Assembly (NCBI GenBank): GCA_023395595.1
Contig: JAEWYO010000004.1
Span: 15,659-79,658, forward strand
Direction of reading: 5' to 3'
Source of the DNA: Bacillota bacterium
GTDB taxonomy: Bacteria > Bacillota > Clostridia > Christensenellales > CAG-138
DNA length: 64,000 bases
How positions within the stretch are numbered: position 1 is the first letter of the stretch; the number at the start of each line of letters is the position of its first letter. The position numbers and the translations under genes are program-made. This document shows positions 34,810-43,988 of the stretch, piece after piece. The notes beneath the pieces were generated by a model that saw nothing but the letters and a program-made list of their open reading frames with translations, made no database searches and was not told where the DNA came from.

Positions 34810-35931
34810 ATGCAACCTTCCAAAGTATATTTCACCAACTTACGGACAACCTTCGACAGCCCGCTGACCGTGAAGCTCCAGCGCCTCATTAAAAAAGCAG
34901 GCATCGAGAATATCGATTTTAAAGATCGCTTCGTCGCCATCAAAATCCATTTCGGTGAACCGGGCAATCTCTCATTTTTGCGCCCGAACTATGCGCGCGC
35001 GGTCGTTGATGTCATCCGCGCAAAAGGCGGCAAGCCGTTTTTGACCGACTGCAACACGCTCTATCCCGGCAGGCGGAAAAACGCGCTGGAGCACCTTGAT
35101 GCCGCCGCGGAAAACGGGTTCTCCGTTGCCTCGACCGGATGCCAGATCATCATTGCCGACGGACTCAAGGGCCTCGACGAAAAGCTTGTCCCGCTCACGG
35201 GCACCAAGCACGTCAAGGAAGCGAAGATCGGTCAGGCGATTATGGACGCGGACATCTTTGTTTCGCTCAACCATTTCAAAGGTCACGAGGCAACCGGCTT
35301 TGGCGGTGCGCTGAAGAACATCGGCATGGGCAGCGGCTCCCGCGCGGGCAAGATGGAGCAACATTGCGACGGTAAGCCGACGGTCGATCGCGACATGTGC
35401 AAGGCCTGCCGCCAGTGCATCAAGCAATGCGCGCACGGCGCAATCAGCTATGACGCGCAGAAGATCGCCTGCATTGATCATGACCTCTGCGTGGGTTGCG
35501 GGCGCTGTATCGGGGCCTGCAACTTCGACGCAATCGAAAACAACGGCGGCAGCAGTCTGCTGTCTCTCAGCGAGAAGATCGCGGAATATTCCCTCGCGGT
35601 GCTGCAAAACCGTCCGAATTTCCACATCAATATCGTCACCCAGGTTTCGCCGAACTGCGATTGCCATGGCGAAAACGACGTACCGATCATTCCCGACGTC
35701 GGCATGTTCGCCTCGTTTGATCCTGTCGCGCTCGACCAAGCCTGTGCGGATGCGTGCAATCGCATGCCCGTGATGCATGGCAGCCAACTCAGCGACAATC
35801 TGGAGACATGCGAAAGCCACCATGACCACTTCAAAGATTCTGCGCCATCGACGGACTGGGTTGACACCCTCAACCACGCGCAGGCTCTCGGTATCGGCAC
35901 CCGGGACTATGAACTGATCACGGTGAAATAA
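34810..35931 (+). CDS. DUF362 protein with two 4Fe-4S clusters
   Basis: 373-residue cytoplasmic iron-sulfur protein. Residues 1-190 are the DUF362 domain (VAIKIHFGEPGNLSFLRP, VSLNHFKGHEATGFGGALKNIGMG). Two ferredoxin motifs follow, CKACRQCIKQCAHGA and CVGCGRCIGACNFDA (about 199-245). The DUF362 domain resumes with the CDCHGEND and FDPVALDQA segments. Members are thought to take part in anaerobic redox reactions, but no substrate is established. AAGGAG lies 12 nt before the ATG. Confidence 0.88.
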   Translation: MQPSKVYFTNLRTTFDSPLTVKLQRLIKKAGIENIDFKDRFVAIKIHFGEPGNLSFLRPNYARAVVDVIRAKGGKPFLTDCNTLYPGRRKNALEHLDAAAENGFSVASTGCQIIIADGLKGLDEKLVPLTGTKHVKEAKIGQAIMDADIFVSLNHFKGHEATGFGGALKNIGMGSGSRAGKMEQHCDGKPTVDRDMCKACRQCIKQCAHGAISYDAQKIACIDHDLCVGCGRCIGACNFDAIENNGGSSLLSLSEKIAEYSLAVLQNRPNFHINIVTQVSPNCDCHGENDVPIIPDVGMFASFDPVALDQACADACNRMPVMHGSQLSDNLETCESHHDHFKDSAPSTDWVDTLNHAQALGIGTRDYELITVK

Positions 35932-35940
35932 CCGAGCAAC

Positions 35941-35961
35941 AAAAAAGGAGCTTTCGCTCCC
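35941..35961 (-). terminator. Terminator of the cysteine desulfidase gene
   Basis: On the minus strand GGAGC-GAAA-GCTCC is followed by TTTTTT (plus A-run at 35941-35946). It sits back to back with the plus-strand terminator next to it. Confidence 0.75.
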
Positions 35962-35963
35962 GT

Positions 35964-35994
35964 ACCCATCGGAGGTTTCTTCCGATGGGTTTTT
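35964..35994 (+). terminator. Terminator of the DUF362 gene
   Basis: ACCCATCGGA (35964-35973) pairs with TCCGATGGGT (35981-35990) and is followed by TTTTT. Confidence 0.88.
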
Positions 35995-36007
35995 CTTATG
36001 AATTTGG

Positions 36008-37288
36008 TTATCGCGCCTCGGTCTCCAGCATCATCGATAGAATCTCCGTTTCGGTTTCACGCATGCCGTCTTTCGCGAGACGACCGATGTTGCGGATTGT
36101 GTTATCTACACCCTTGACCACGATGCCGTCTCCACTGAAAAACTCTTGCTTTTGCGTATACATGCGATAGCCAAGGATGCCAGCGTCCACCGCGACGGCG
36201 ATCTTCGCCGCGCAGCTCGCCTTTGCGCCGTCGCATACCATGCCGCTGATGATGGCAAGCGCGTTGACCACCGCGTGCGCCACGCCATCGTAGCCGAACC
36301 CTTCCAGATAGGCAATGCCCGCGCCCGCGCCACAGCCCGCGCAGACCGCGCCGCAGAAGGCGGAAAGCCTGCCGATGCCAGTCTTTTGATGAATCGTAAC
36401 CAGATCGGACACGATCAATGCGCGCAGCAGCGCGTCTTCCGAAAAGCCACGCTCCCGCGCCCAGACGGCGACGGGTACACTCGCGGTGATGCCCTGATTG
36501 CCGGAGCCGGAGACGATCACCACGGGCAGTTCCGCCCCACTCATCCGCGCATCCGAACCCGCGGCGGCGTAGGCGCGCGCGCGGGCGACGATATCCCCGT
36601 TTCCTTCACAGAGCAGCACGCGCCCGATATTCGCGCCGCACCCCTGTTCCATACCGTACTCCGCAATCGCAAGATTCAGCTTGAGCTGCCGCAGCAGCGG
36701 CACACGCACCAAATCAAGATCGACCGCGTCCGCAAAGGCGACGATGTCCGCCGTGTTCAGTGCGCCGGGTACATCGCTTTCATGCCCCGCCGACGCAACC
36801 GGACAATCGATCAGCGTTTCGCCGTTTCGCTCCAGCCGCACGACGTTGGTATGCGCACCCGCAATGCGGACAAACGCAGTGTCAATGCCGTGCCAGCCGG
36901 TGATGCGAATATCCAGCGTCAGCCCGTCTTCCGCGCAGGAAACGGCGATTTTTGTTGCTTGCAAATAGGTGTCGATCTGATCGCGCTGCTCTTGTGTGAT
37001 GCCGTCGATCACCTCCAGCAACCTCTGGCTGTCCCCTGCAACCGCACCTGCGGCTGCCGCGGCGGCGATACCCTTCCTACCGCCCGTCCCGGGGACGACG
37101 ACACTCTTTGCGTTCTTGAGAATATTCCCGCTGACGCAAACCTGCATGCGCTCCGGCAGCACGCCAAGCGTTCTTTTCAACAGCGCGGCAGCATATGCAA
37201 TTGCGATGGGTTCCGTGCATCCGGTCGCCGGAATCAGCTCCCGGTGCAGCAAAGTACAGTAGGCGTCGATGGTCTCCTGCGTCAGCAT
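36008..37288 (-). CDS. cyuA: L-cysteine desulfidase (UPF0597/YhaM/CyuA family)
   Basis: 426-residue enzyme of the serine-dehydratase-alpha superfamily that degrades L-cysteine to pyruvate, sulfide and ammonia with a 4Fe-4S cluster. Family motifs are ATGCTEPIAIAYAAALL (C23), VPGTGGRKGIAAAAAAGAVAG, IVSGSGNQGITASVPV and the cysteine-rich SAFCGAVCAGCGAGAG. It is encoded without pyridoxal-enzyme motifs, as expected. Stands alone with its own terminator; no cysteine permease is adjacent. Confidence 0.9.
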   Translation of the reverse strand: MLTQETIDAYCTLLHRELIPATGCTEPIAIAYAAALLKRTLGVLPERMQVCVSGNILKNAKSVVVPGTGGRKGIAAAAAAGAVAGDSQRLLEVIDGITQEQRDQIDTYLQATKIAVSCAEDGLTLDIRITGWHGIDTAFVRIAGAHTNVVRLERNGETLIDCPVASAGHESDVPGALNTADIVAFADAVDLDLVRVPLLRQLKLNLAIAEYGMEQGCGANIGRVLLCEGNGDIVARARAYAAAGSDARMSGAELPVVIVSGSGNQGITASVPVAVWARERGFSEDALLRALIVSDLVTIHQKTGIGRLSAFCGAVCAGCGAGAGIAYLEGFGYDGVAHAVVNALAIISGMVCDGAKASCAAKIAVAVDAGILGYRMYTQKQEFFSGDGIVVKGVDNTIRNIGRLAKDGMRETETEILSMMLETEAR

Positions 37289-37356
37289 GGTTGGATATTC
37301 TCCTTATGCGTTTGTTTCGTTCAGAAAAAGATTGGTATGAATTAGGGTGAATGCCG

Positions 37357-37911
37357 CTAACGCAACAGCGAGTCGGTTTGTTTTTGCGAAAGTTGGCGAA
37401 GTAGAATCCGCTCTGCCCCGCCAATGTCTTCGTCAATCTGTTCTCGTGGCTGCTTCGCTTCCCAGCGTTCGGATGGCCCATAGGTAAACGTACACCAGGT
37501 CTCGTTGCGCGTCACATCCCGCCGGATCACGGTCACAAACAGCTCGTAGACCAATTGGTTGAGCGCCTCTGCCTGCGCCTTTTTCTCCAGCATACATTGC
37601 TGCTGCATCTGTTCTGCGTTGGCTTCCCCGGCTGCCTGTAAAAAAGCCAGCAGCCGCAGGCTGGTTTCGTCCAAACGATCCAGTCTGCGGCGATGCGGTT
37701 TGAGCGCAAAATAGAGTTCGGGTGAAAGATACGTCACCCGATTTTTGAACGCGCGGCTATAAAACGCGTCTCCGCTTTCCAGAAGCGAGACGATCGCGTT
37801 CCAATCCCCGCCGACCAACTCCAGATAAGGCAACTCCGCACTCTGGTTGCAAAGCAGCATCCCGTTTTGCGTAAAATAGTGCTTCAGCGCTTCCTGCGCT
37901 TGCGCGGACAC
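37357..37911 (-). CDS. AlkZ-related hypothetical protein
   Basis: 184-residue cytoplasmic protein. The central part FYSRAFKNRVTYLSPELYFALKPHRRRL and the following helical region AFLQAAGEANAEQMQQQCML resemble the winged-helix part of AlkZ-like DNA glycosylases, of which short related proteins occur in Clostridia. The catalytic QxQ or QxD motif of true AlkZ is not seen, so glycosylase activity is doubtful. It begins 5 bp after the DUF3887 gene stop and is probably co-transcribed with it. Confidence 0.45.
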   Translation of the reverse strand: MSAQAQEALKHYFTQNGMLLCNQSAELPYLELVGGDWNAIVSLLESGDAFYSRAFKNRVTYLSPELYFALKPHRRRLDRLDETSLRLLAFLQAAGEANAEQMQQQCMLEKKAQAEALNQLVYELFVTVIRRDVTRNETWCTFTYGPSERWEAKQPREQIDEDIGGAERILLRQLSQKQTDSLLR

Positions 37912-37916
37912 GTGCC

Positions 37917-38339
37917 TTATTTCAGGAAGAGCCCGACGAGCATCATGTCTTTATCGAAGGAAAGCGTATACACAAGGCTTGCGTTTGCGCACTTGACCAG
38001 CACCTGTGCCACGGCATATTCTTCGCCGGTCGTCTGGTCTTTGGTGCCGGAAAGCGAGGTCTTGGTGATCTTCTCGAAAGCGCCCGCCTTCTCGTAAGCC
38101 GGAGCCCAGCCTTCCTTGAGCTGATCGACCGTGATGGTGCTCTTGAGGTCGTCACGCAGGGAGGCAACGATGGAGTCAAAGTCTCCCGCGGTCGCGAGGC
38201 CAACGATTTCTTCTGCTGCAGTGCCGACCTCATCCGCGTCAAATCCTTTCGGCAGGGATGCGCCTGCGCAGCCGATGAGGCTGAAGCTCAGCACCAGAAT
38301 CAACATAGCAGTCACGATCGCTTTGATCTGTTTTTTCAT
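37917..38339 (-). CDS. DUF3887-type lipoprotein
   Basis: 140-residue secreted lipoprotein. The signal peptide ends in LIGC (C24). The mature part is one small NTF2-like domain: EEIVGLATAGDFDSIVASLRDDLKSTITVDQLKEGW, then strands ending VYTLSFDKDMMLVGLFLK. This matches DUF3887. Function unknown; relatives are often found with peptidases or solute-binding genes. First gene of a two-gene unit. Confidence 0.8.
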   Translation of the reverse strand: MKKQIKAIVTAMLILVLSFSLIGCAGASLPKGFDADEVGTAAEEIVGLATAGDFDSIVASLRDDLKSTITVDQLKEGWAPAYEKAGAFEKITKTSLSGTKDQTTGEEYAVAQVLVKCANASLVYTLSFDKDMMLVGLFLK

Positions 38340-38524
38340 GTGTAGTACCCTCCGTTTCTTCGCAAACAGTATATCACACTCTTTTGCCTGTTGATCCCAC
38401 TTGCCGCGAAAATTCGCCCATAGTTCACGATTGGGTTACACTTTTTCGCGTGCAGATATGATCCCGCCAGCATCGAGAGAAAAGGGCTTTGAAAACGGTG
38501 TATCTTGTCCTTGCCGGGCGGCTT

Positions 38525-38553
38525 TTGCTTGCGAAAAAGCCAACAACTATGGT
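38525..38553 (+). promoter_or_regulatory. Promoter of the E2-like acyltransferase gene
   Basis: TTGCTT (38525-38530), 17 bp, TATGGT (38548-38553), 42 bp before the ATG. Confidence 0.6.
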
Positions 38554-38594
38554 ATTCTTGTTGATAAAGTTGGAACAGACAGGCAGGTACTGAC

Positions 38595-39431
38595 ATGCGA
38601 AAAGATGGCAAGCGCGTCAAAGACGCAAATCCAATCTATACGGTCATGCCGTATATTCTGAAATATCGCTATGACGCGATGAATATGATCGAGGTCGATG
38701 TCCCGATTTCTCCAATGCAGGCATATCTCAACGAAAAGCGCAAGCAGGGGTATCGCTTCTCGCATCTTGGTCTCGTCCTTGCGGCCTATGTCCGAACGGC
38801 GGCGGAATACCCGCTGCTCAATCGCTTCATCGCCAACAAGCGGATCTATCAGCGCAACGAGTTCTCCATTGCGATGGTCGTGCTCAAGCCCGGCGATCTG
38901 GACGGCACCATGAGCAAGATGTATTTCAATATGGAAGACGACATCTTCAAGGTGCACGAGACCATGGATCGCTACATCAACGAAAACCGCGAGGAAGGCG
39001 ACACCAACGCGACCGACGGAATCGTGCGCACGCTGCTGAAAATTCCCGGTCTGGTCAATGTCGGTGTCGGTTTGTTTAAGTTGCTGGATCGCTACGGTCT
39101 GCTGCCCAAGAGTCTCATTCAGGCAAGCCCGTTTCACACGAGCCTGACGATCAGCAATCTAGCCAGCATCCGCACAAACCATATCTTTCATCACGTGTAT
39201 GAGTTTGGCACGACAAGTATCCTCATCACGCTTGGCAACATGCGCGAGGTGCCCGTGCGTAAAGGCGAGGAGATCGCCTTTGAACGCTCGATTCCAATGG
39301 GCGTGGTCATGGATGAGCGCATCTGCTCCGGCAGTTATTTTGCTGCTGTATTCCGCCGCTTTAAACAGTATTTGACCAATCCGGAGCTATTGGAAGGCCC
39401 GCCGAAAATCGTCAACACGACGTTTGATTGA
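38595..39431 (+). CDS. Chloramphenicol-acetyltransferase-fold protein (2-oxoacid dehydrogenase E2-like)
   Basis: 278-residue protein with the catalytic-domain fold of E2 acyltransferases and CAT: RFSHLGLVLAAYVRTAAEYPLLNRF, TSLTISNLASI and the C-terminal block MGVVMDERICSGSYFAAVFRRF. No lipoyl or subunit-binding domain is present. In E2 enzymes the last block reads DHRxxDG; here it is DERxxSG, so the catalytic His and Asp are both missing. It probably binds an acyl-CoA or partner without classical catalysis, or uses other residues. Stands alone. Confidence 0.75.
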   Translation: MRKDGKRVKDANPIYTVMPYILKYRYDAMNMIEVDVPISPMQAYLNEKRKQGYRFSHLGLVLAAYVRTAAEYPLLNRFIANKRIYQRNEFSIAMVVLKPGDLDGTMSKMYFNMEDDIFKVHETMDRYINENREEGDTNATDGIVRTLLKIPGLVNVGVGLFKLLDRYGLLPKSLIQASPFHTSLTISNLASIRTNHIFHHVYEFGTTSILITLGNMREVPVRKGEEIAFERSIPMGVVMDERICSGSYFAAVFRRFKQYLTNPELLEGPPKIVNTTFD

Positions 39432-39504
39432 GTTCACTTCACGCACTCGGCGACGGGAGAATGGTTCTTCCGTCGCTTTTTTCATCTCGATTCACCCTTT
39501 TGCG

Positions 39505-39534
39505 TTGCGCACGCGGGCAGGATCGTGATAGAAT
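39505..39534 (+). promoter_or_regulatory. Promoter of the homocysteine methyltransferase gene
   Basis: TTGCGC (39505-39510), 18 bp, TAGAAT (39529-39534), 25 bp before the chosen ATG. Confidence 0.6.
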
Positions 39535-39559
39535 CGACCAAACAAGGAGTATGCAACAC

Positions 39560-40429
39560 ATGCAGTTTTCAAACGCTTTTTCGAAAAAACATATCGTCAT
39601 CGACGGTGGAATGGGCACCATGCTGCAAAGCGCAGGCCTGCCCGCGGGCGCTTCACCGGATGTTTGGAACATCACCAATCCCGACGCGGTGCGCGCCGTA
39701 CACGCGGCCTATCTTGCCGCCGGCGCAGATGTGATCACCTCCAACACATTCGGCAGCACGAAGCCGAGGCAAAAACGCGGGGCTTACAAACCCGCCGATC
39801 TTGCCGCCGCCGGTGTATGCCTCGTGAAAGAAGCGATTGCCGCCTCCGGCAAAACCGCCTATTGTGCGCTGGATGTCGGTCCGCTGGGCGAGTTTCTAGA
39901 ACCACTAGGCGACCTCACAGAGGAGGAGGCGACTGAGTATTTCCGCGAGGAGATCGAGGCGGGTGTTGCCGCGGGCGCAGACTGCATCTTGATCGAAACC
40001 ATGAGCGCGCTGGACGAGGCACTGCTCTGTGTCAAAGCAGCAAAAACATATGGTGCGGGTCTTCCCGTGCTCTGCACACTGACTTACAGCCCGGCGGGCA
40101 GGCTCATGACGGGCGAACCGATTGAGAACGTCGTCGCCACGCTGGAGGCAGCGGGTGTGGACGCCCTCGGATGCAACTGCGGCGTGGGTCCTGAGCAGCT
40201 GGTCGCCCTGCTGCCGCGCTTCGCCGCCTGCGCGACAAAACCACTGATCATGCAGCCAAACGCAGGTCTGCCGGAGTATCGCGACGGGCAGACGGTCTAT
40301 CTCGTCGGCCCCGACGCGTTTGCAACGGAGATGCTCGCGCTTGCCGCAGGCGGCGTTTGGGCACTTGGCGGCTGCTGTGGCACCACGCCGCAGCATATCT
40401 CCCGCCTCGCAGCGATCGCAGCCGAATAA
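39560..40429 (+). CDS. Homocysteine S-methyltransferase family protein
   Basis: 289-residue TIM-barrel zinc enzyme equivalent to the N-terminal domain of MetH. It transfers a methyl group to homocysteine, giving methionine. The zinc cysteines are in GCNCGVGP (about 205) and GGCCGTTP (about 270, two adjacent cysteines). The start VIDGGMGTMLQSAGLP is typical. AAGGAG is 10 nt from the ATG at 39560 but only 1 nt from that at 39551. No cobalamin or folate domain is attached, so the methyl donor is uncertain. Confidence 0.88.
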   Translation: MQFSNAFSKKHIVIDGGMGTMLQSAGLPAGASPDVWNITNPDAVRAVHAAYLAAGADVITSNTFGSTKPRQKRGAYKPADLAAAGVCLVKEAIAASGKTAYCALDVGPLGEFLEPLGDLTEEEATEYFREEIEAGVAAGADCILIETMSALDEALLCVKAAKTYGAGLPVLCTLTYSPAGRLMTGEPIENVVATLEAAGVDALGCNCGVGPEQLVALLPRFAACATKPLIMQPNAGLPEYRDGQTVYLVGPDAFATEMLALAAGGVWALGGCCGTTPQHISRLAAIAAE

Positions 40430-40505
40430 CGAAGATCGATCCACCCGAACGCCCGCAAAACACGCGGGCATTCGCTTATCCATACGAACCCCAAGGAGAA
40501 TCATC

Positions 40506-41435
40506 ATGCAAAACATCGTTTCGATCCTGAAGATAGTGCTCCCGCTCATTCTCTCGCTCGGCATCGGATTTTATGCGCGAAAGCGCGCCATTCTCACACC
40601 GGAAGCCATCGAAGGCATGAAGACCTTCGTGATGAAGTTTGCGCTTCCTGCAATGCTCTTCGGGTTGTTCTTTACAGCGGAGTATTCGGTCAGCATCCTG
40701 CTTTTTGCGGCGACGATGTTCACCCTCGGCTTTGTCGGCTTAGGGCTCGGGTTTCTAATCGGAAAGCCACTGGAAAAGCGCAGCCCGATGCTGAAGTTCA
40801 TGACCTCCGGTTGGGAGGTCGGCATGCTAGGCTACGCGCTCTATGCGCTGCTTTACGGCACGGAAAACCTGCGTTATATGGCGCTGATGGACTTCGGTCA
40901 GGTGCTCTTCGTCTTTTCTGGATTTGTCACGGCGCTGAATGCTAGAACAGGGCACACATTCAAGGAATCCGTCAAATCCCTTCTGCCGAACCCCGTTCCC
41001 TGGGCGATGCTCTCCGGCGCAATTCTCGCGATTCTTGGCGTTTCCCGCGCGCTGGAGCCCTCCGGCATCACGAGCCTCGTCACCACGGTTTGTAACTTTA
41101 TCGCTGCTCCGCTCTCGTGCATCATCTTCATCGTCGTGGGCTACGGCATCGAGTTTTCCAAGAAAAATATCGGTACCGCTGCGATCTCCGTCCTGATGCG
41201 GACGCTGGTTTGCGGTGTGCTCTGTGTGGTTGCTCTATTCTTCATCGGACTGTTCTTCCCGTTGTCCGACCCGATGCGCTGGGCGATCATCATCATTTTC
41301 CTCACGCCTGCGCCGTTTATCCTGACCATGTATACAACAAGCGAGAAAGAGCGCGCGGATGTCTCCATGTGCCTCTCTCTGCAAACCATCGTCTCCGTGT
41401 TTGCGTTCATCGGCATCGCGATCTTCAAGCTGTAA
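40506..41435 (+). CDS. AEC-family transporter
   Basis: 309-residue membrane protein with ten helices of the auxin-efflux-carrier family, which in bacteria moves malate or other organic acids. Typical features are GFYARKRAILTPEAIEGMKTFVMKFALPAMLF at the N-terminus and the LTPAPFILTMYTT segment near the end. AAGGAG precedes the ATG. 76 bp after the methyltransferase gene and possibly co-transcribed, since no terminator lies between them. Confidence 0.87.
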   Translation: MQNIVSILKIVLPLILSLGIGFYARKRAILTPEAIEGMKTFVMKFALPAMLFGLFFTAEYSVSILLFAATMFTLGFVGLGLGFLIGKPLEKRSPMLKFMTSGWEVGMLGYALYALLYGTENLRYMALMDFGQVLFVFSGFVTALNARTGHTFKESVKSLLPNPVPWAMLSGAILAILGVSRALEPSGITSLVTTVCNFIAAPLSCIIFIVVGYGIEFSKKNIGTAAISVLMRTLVCGVLCVVALFFIGLFFPLSDPMRWAIIIIFLTPAPFILTMYTTSEKERADVSMCLSLQTIVSVFAFIGIAIFKL

Positions 41436-41453
41436 ACCCAATTCGGTATCACA

Positions 41454-41494
41454 AAGCGCCGCTCTCGAAGCAGATTCGAAAGCGGCGCTTTTAT
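41454..41494 (+). terminator. Terminator of the AEC transporter gene
   Basis: AAGCGCCGCT (41454-41463) pairs with AGCGGCGCTT (41481-41490), with inner TCGAA/TTCGA pairing, then TTTTATTT. Confidence 0.8.
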
Positions 41495-41509
41495 TTGTGG
41501 TGTGATCGA

Positions 41510-42775
41510 TTATCCGATTTTAACCCCGCCGACGGGACGCACGGCAAAGCGATAGCAGCAACCTTGTCCGAAGACTTTTTCCATCTGCGCCTGATAGTCT
41601 GACATATCGCGCAGCGGCACCAGCGCGAGAATTGTGCCTGCAAAGCCGCCGCCGTGCACGCGCCAGGCGCCTTTTCCGGCCAGCATCCGCTCGGACAACG
41701 CCAGCGCAAGCGCAAGTCCGCGCTCGCTGACGTCGGTCGGGCAGACGTTCTGCAACAGCGTAAAGCTGGAGTGCCCGCTCTCATTCATGAGATGGCGGAA
41801 GGTTTCGATGTCGTGCTGCTTGAGTGCCTCCGCCTGTTTCGGCACACGCGCATTGTCGCCGAAGAAATGCATGGCACGCAGCAGTGCCCGGTCGGAAACG
41901 CTCTTCCTGAGCTGCCCCAATGAAGCATAGAACGCCGCCTCATCTACCTCGCGTAGTACGGTTTTGCCGAAGAATCGGGCAACATCACCCATCTCTTTTG
42001 TGACAGCCGCGTATTCATGCGTGAGATCCGCGTGATTGCCGCCGCAGTTGACAATGCAAATACCATACCCAAGCGCGGAGAGATCGCAGTCGATCTTTTC
42101 AATCTTTGGCTGCTCCGGCTGCTCAAAATCGATTGCCACAAAGCCGCCAACCGCGCACGCGAGTTGATCCATGAGTCCGCTGGGTTTGCCGAAGTGCTTA
42201 TTCTCGGCATACTTGCTGGCAAGCGCTTGCTCAACAGGCGAAATCTGCCCTTCGTTATAGAGTTCGGAAAAGATTGTACTCACGAGTATGCTAAACGCCG
42301 CGCTGGAGGAAAGCCCGGAGCCCTTCGGCACATCTGACGCAGTCACCGCGTCAAACCCGCCGACCTTGCGTCCGGTCTGTGTGAATCGCTCCGCAATACC
42401 GCGCACGAGCGCTTCACTTGCGTTCTCCTCCGCCGCATTTGGCGCGAGTTGATCCATAGAGACGCAAAGCGGCGTGTATCCCTGGGAATGAATGCGCACG
42501 ACGTTGTCGTTTCTTGGCGCAACCACAGCGCGGGTATCTACCGTTACCGTCGCCGCAAGCACACGGCCAAGTTGGTGATCCGTGTGATTGCCGCCGATTT
42601 CACTGCGGCCTGGCGCGGAAAACAGCACGGCATCGTCGCTCTCGCCAAATGCGCCTTCAAACGCATCCGTCAGGGCAAGATACTTCTGTTTTTGCGCGTC
42701 CAGCGCGTCGCCATAAAGATAGGTGAGCGCGTGATCCAGTTCACCGCTTATCAGTTTTTCTTTGATCGGGAGCAT
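41510..42775 (-). CDS. galK: Galactokinase
   Basis: 421-residue GHMP kinase (EC 2.7.1.6). The galactose-binding signature GRSEIGGNHTDH (57-68), ATP loop KGSGLSSSAAF and C-terminal RVHGGGFAGTILA are all present. It phosphorylates galactose at C1. No galT or galE is adjacent in this window, which is unusual for a Leloir gene. The start ATG at 42775 follows AGGAGGTAACG. Confidence 0.94.
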   Translation of the reverse strand: MLPIKEKLISGELDHALTYLYGDALDAQKQKYLALTDAFEGAFGESDDAVLFSAPGRSEIGGNHTDHQLGRVLAATVTVDTRAVVAPRNDNVVRIHSQGYTPLCVSMDQLAPNAAEENASEALVRGIAERFTQTGRKVGGFDAVTASDVPKGSGLSSSAAFSILVSTIFSELYNEGQISPVEQALASKYAENKHFGKPSGLMDQLACAVGGFVAIDFEQPEQPKIEKIDCDLSALGYGICIVNCGGNHADLTHEYAAVTKEMGDVARFFGKTVLREVDEAAFYASLGQLRKSVSDRALLRAMHFFGDNARVPKQAEALKQHDIETFRHLMNESGHSSFTLLQNVCPTDVSERGLALALALSERMLAGKGAWRVHGGGFAGTILALVPLRDMSDYQAQMEKVFGQGCCYRFAVRPVGGVKIG

Positions 42776-42928
42776 GCTCGTTACCTCCTGCGGCTTGATC
42801 AGCCGGTTCGCCGAACAATTGGCGTGATTCTCGCGATGATTATATCATGCGTTTGCTCACGCGGTAAACGCAAAATCACCGGAAAGAAGCTCGCGGCCGG
42901 TTTGTTCGCCTTGATTGCGCGCTTGACA

Positions 42929-42962
42929 CAAAAAAACTGCGCCGGCAGTCTCCTGCCGGCGC
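42929..42962 (-). terminator. Terminator of the PadR-HAAS-DUF4097 operon
   Basis: GCGCCGGCAG (42939-42948) pairs with CTGCCGGCGC (42953-42962). Seven A residues at 42930-42936 give the minus-strand T-run. Confidence 0.9.
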
Positions 42963-42985
42963 GCAAACGTTTGATTGATTCTCGC

Positions 42986-43969
42986 TTAGTTTTTCTCGAT
43001 GTTCAGGCTGCCGCTGACCGTGCTGAAGCGGAAGCTTGCCTTGCCGTCTCCAACCACAACCATGTCGTTGCCAAGCGTGCCCGGGAAGGCGCAGTTCAGC
43101 GCACCGCTGACGGTATCGAGACGGGCGGTGAAGCTCGCGCTCTCTGGCAAAGAGACGTTGATGCTGCCGCTCACGCCATCCACATCGATCTTATCCGGCA
43201 CGATGGCCAGACCCAACGTGATGCTGCCGGAAACGGTCTCCGCGTCGATGTCGGCATATTCACCTTCCGCGCGGATGCTGCCGGAAACATTCTCGATGTC
43301 GAGCTTTCTTGACACGCAGTTTTCGCAGACAATCGTACCGCTCGTGGTGGAAACATCCAGCTCATCGGTGGAGATATCGGTGCAATGCACTTCGCCGGAG
43401 ACAGTGGAGAGCTCCGTCTTTGTGCCATACACGCCGGAGAGGTCGATGTTGGCGGAGACGCTGTCCACGTTCACTTCCGCCAGTTGGCCAATCAGCGAAG
43501 CAGGCACTTCCACGGTCAGGTTCTTTGCGGGCATGTTTGCATCCACACTAAACCAATTGAAGATGTTGTTGAGGTTTTCACAATAGTGAATCTGCAGCAC
43601 GCCGCTATCGGAAACCGTATAGCGCATCTTCTGACGATCGGTCAGGGTGCGATAGGACGTTTCGGAGAAGACGATTTCATCCCCGCTGCCAACGCGAAGC
43701 GTCACATTGCCCGCAACCCAGTCAATCTTGATCTTCTGGATGTTTGCGGCAGAAACGCGTGCCTCTTCCGAGACGACGATTGCGTCTTTGTCCACATTGG
43801 TTCCGCCGGAGGAATAGCTCGTTCCGTCAACGAAACGATCCACCCAGCCGTTGTCCAGCCCGACGCGGGCAAAGAGATTGTTGCCGGTTAAGAGTACGAC
43901 CAGGATTGCGGTGAGCAGCACCGCGATCACGAGGCCGACAATGATTCGAATAATACCTGCTGCTTTCAT
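42986..43969 (-). CDS. DUF4097 beta-strand repeat membrane protein
   Basis: 327-residue protein with one N-terminal helix (about 7-28) and an extracellular right-handed beta-helix-like DUF4097 domain. The repeats centre on V-S-G-x-[IL]: DSVSANIDLSG, STVSGEVHCT, ENVSGSIRAEG, ETVSGSITLG, DGVSGSINVS, DTVSGALNC. Function is unknown; in Firmicutes it regularly follows a PadR regulator and a HAAS-domain protein, as here, and is linked to envelope stress. Confidence 0.88.
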   Translation of the reverse strand: MKAAGIIRIIVGLVIAVLLTAILVVLLTGNNLFARVGLDNGWVDRFVDGTSYSSGGTNVDKDAIVVSEEARVSAANIQKIKIDWVAGNVTLRVGSGDEIVFSETSYRTLTDRQKMRYTVSDSGVLQIHYCENLNNIFNWFSVDANMPAKNLTVEVPASLIGQLAEVNVDSVSANIDLSGVYGTKTELSTVSGEVHCTDISTDELDVSTTSGTIVCENCVSRKLDIENVSGSIRAEGEYADIDAETVSGSITLGLAIVPDKIDVDGVSGSINVSLPESASFTARLDTVSGALNCAFPGTLGNDMVVVGDGKASFRFSTVSGSLNIEKN

Positions 43970-43988
43970 AGTGTTTCCTTATCCCCCG

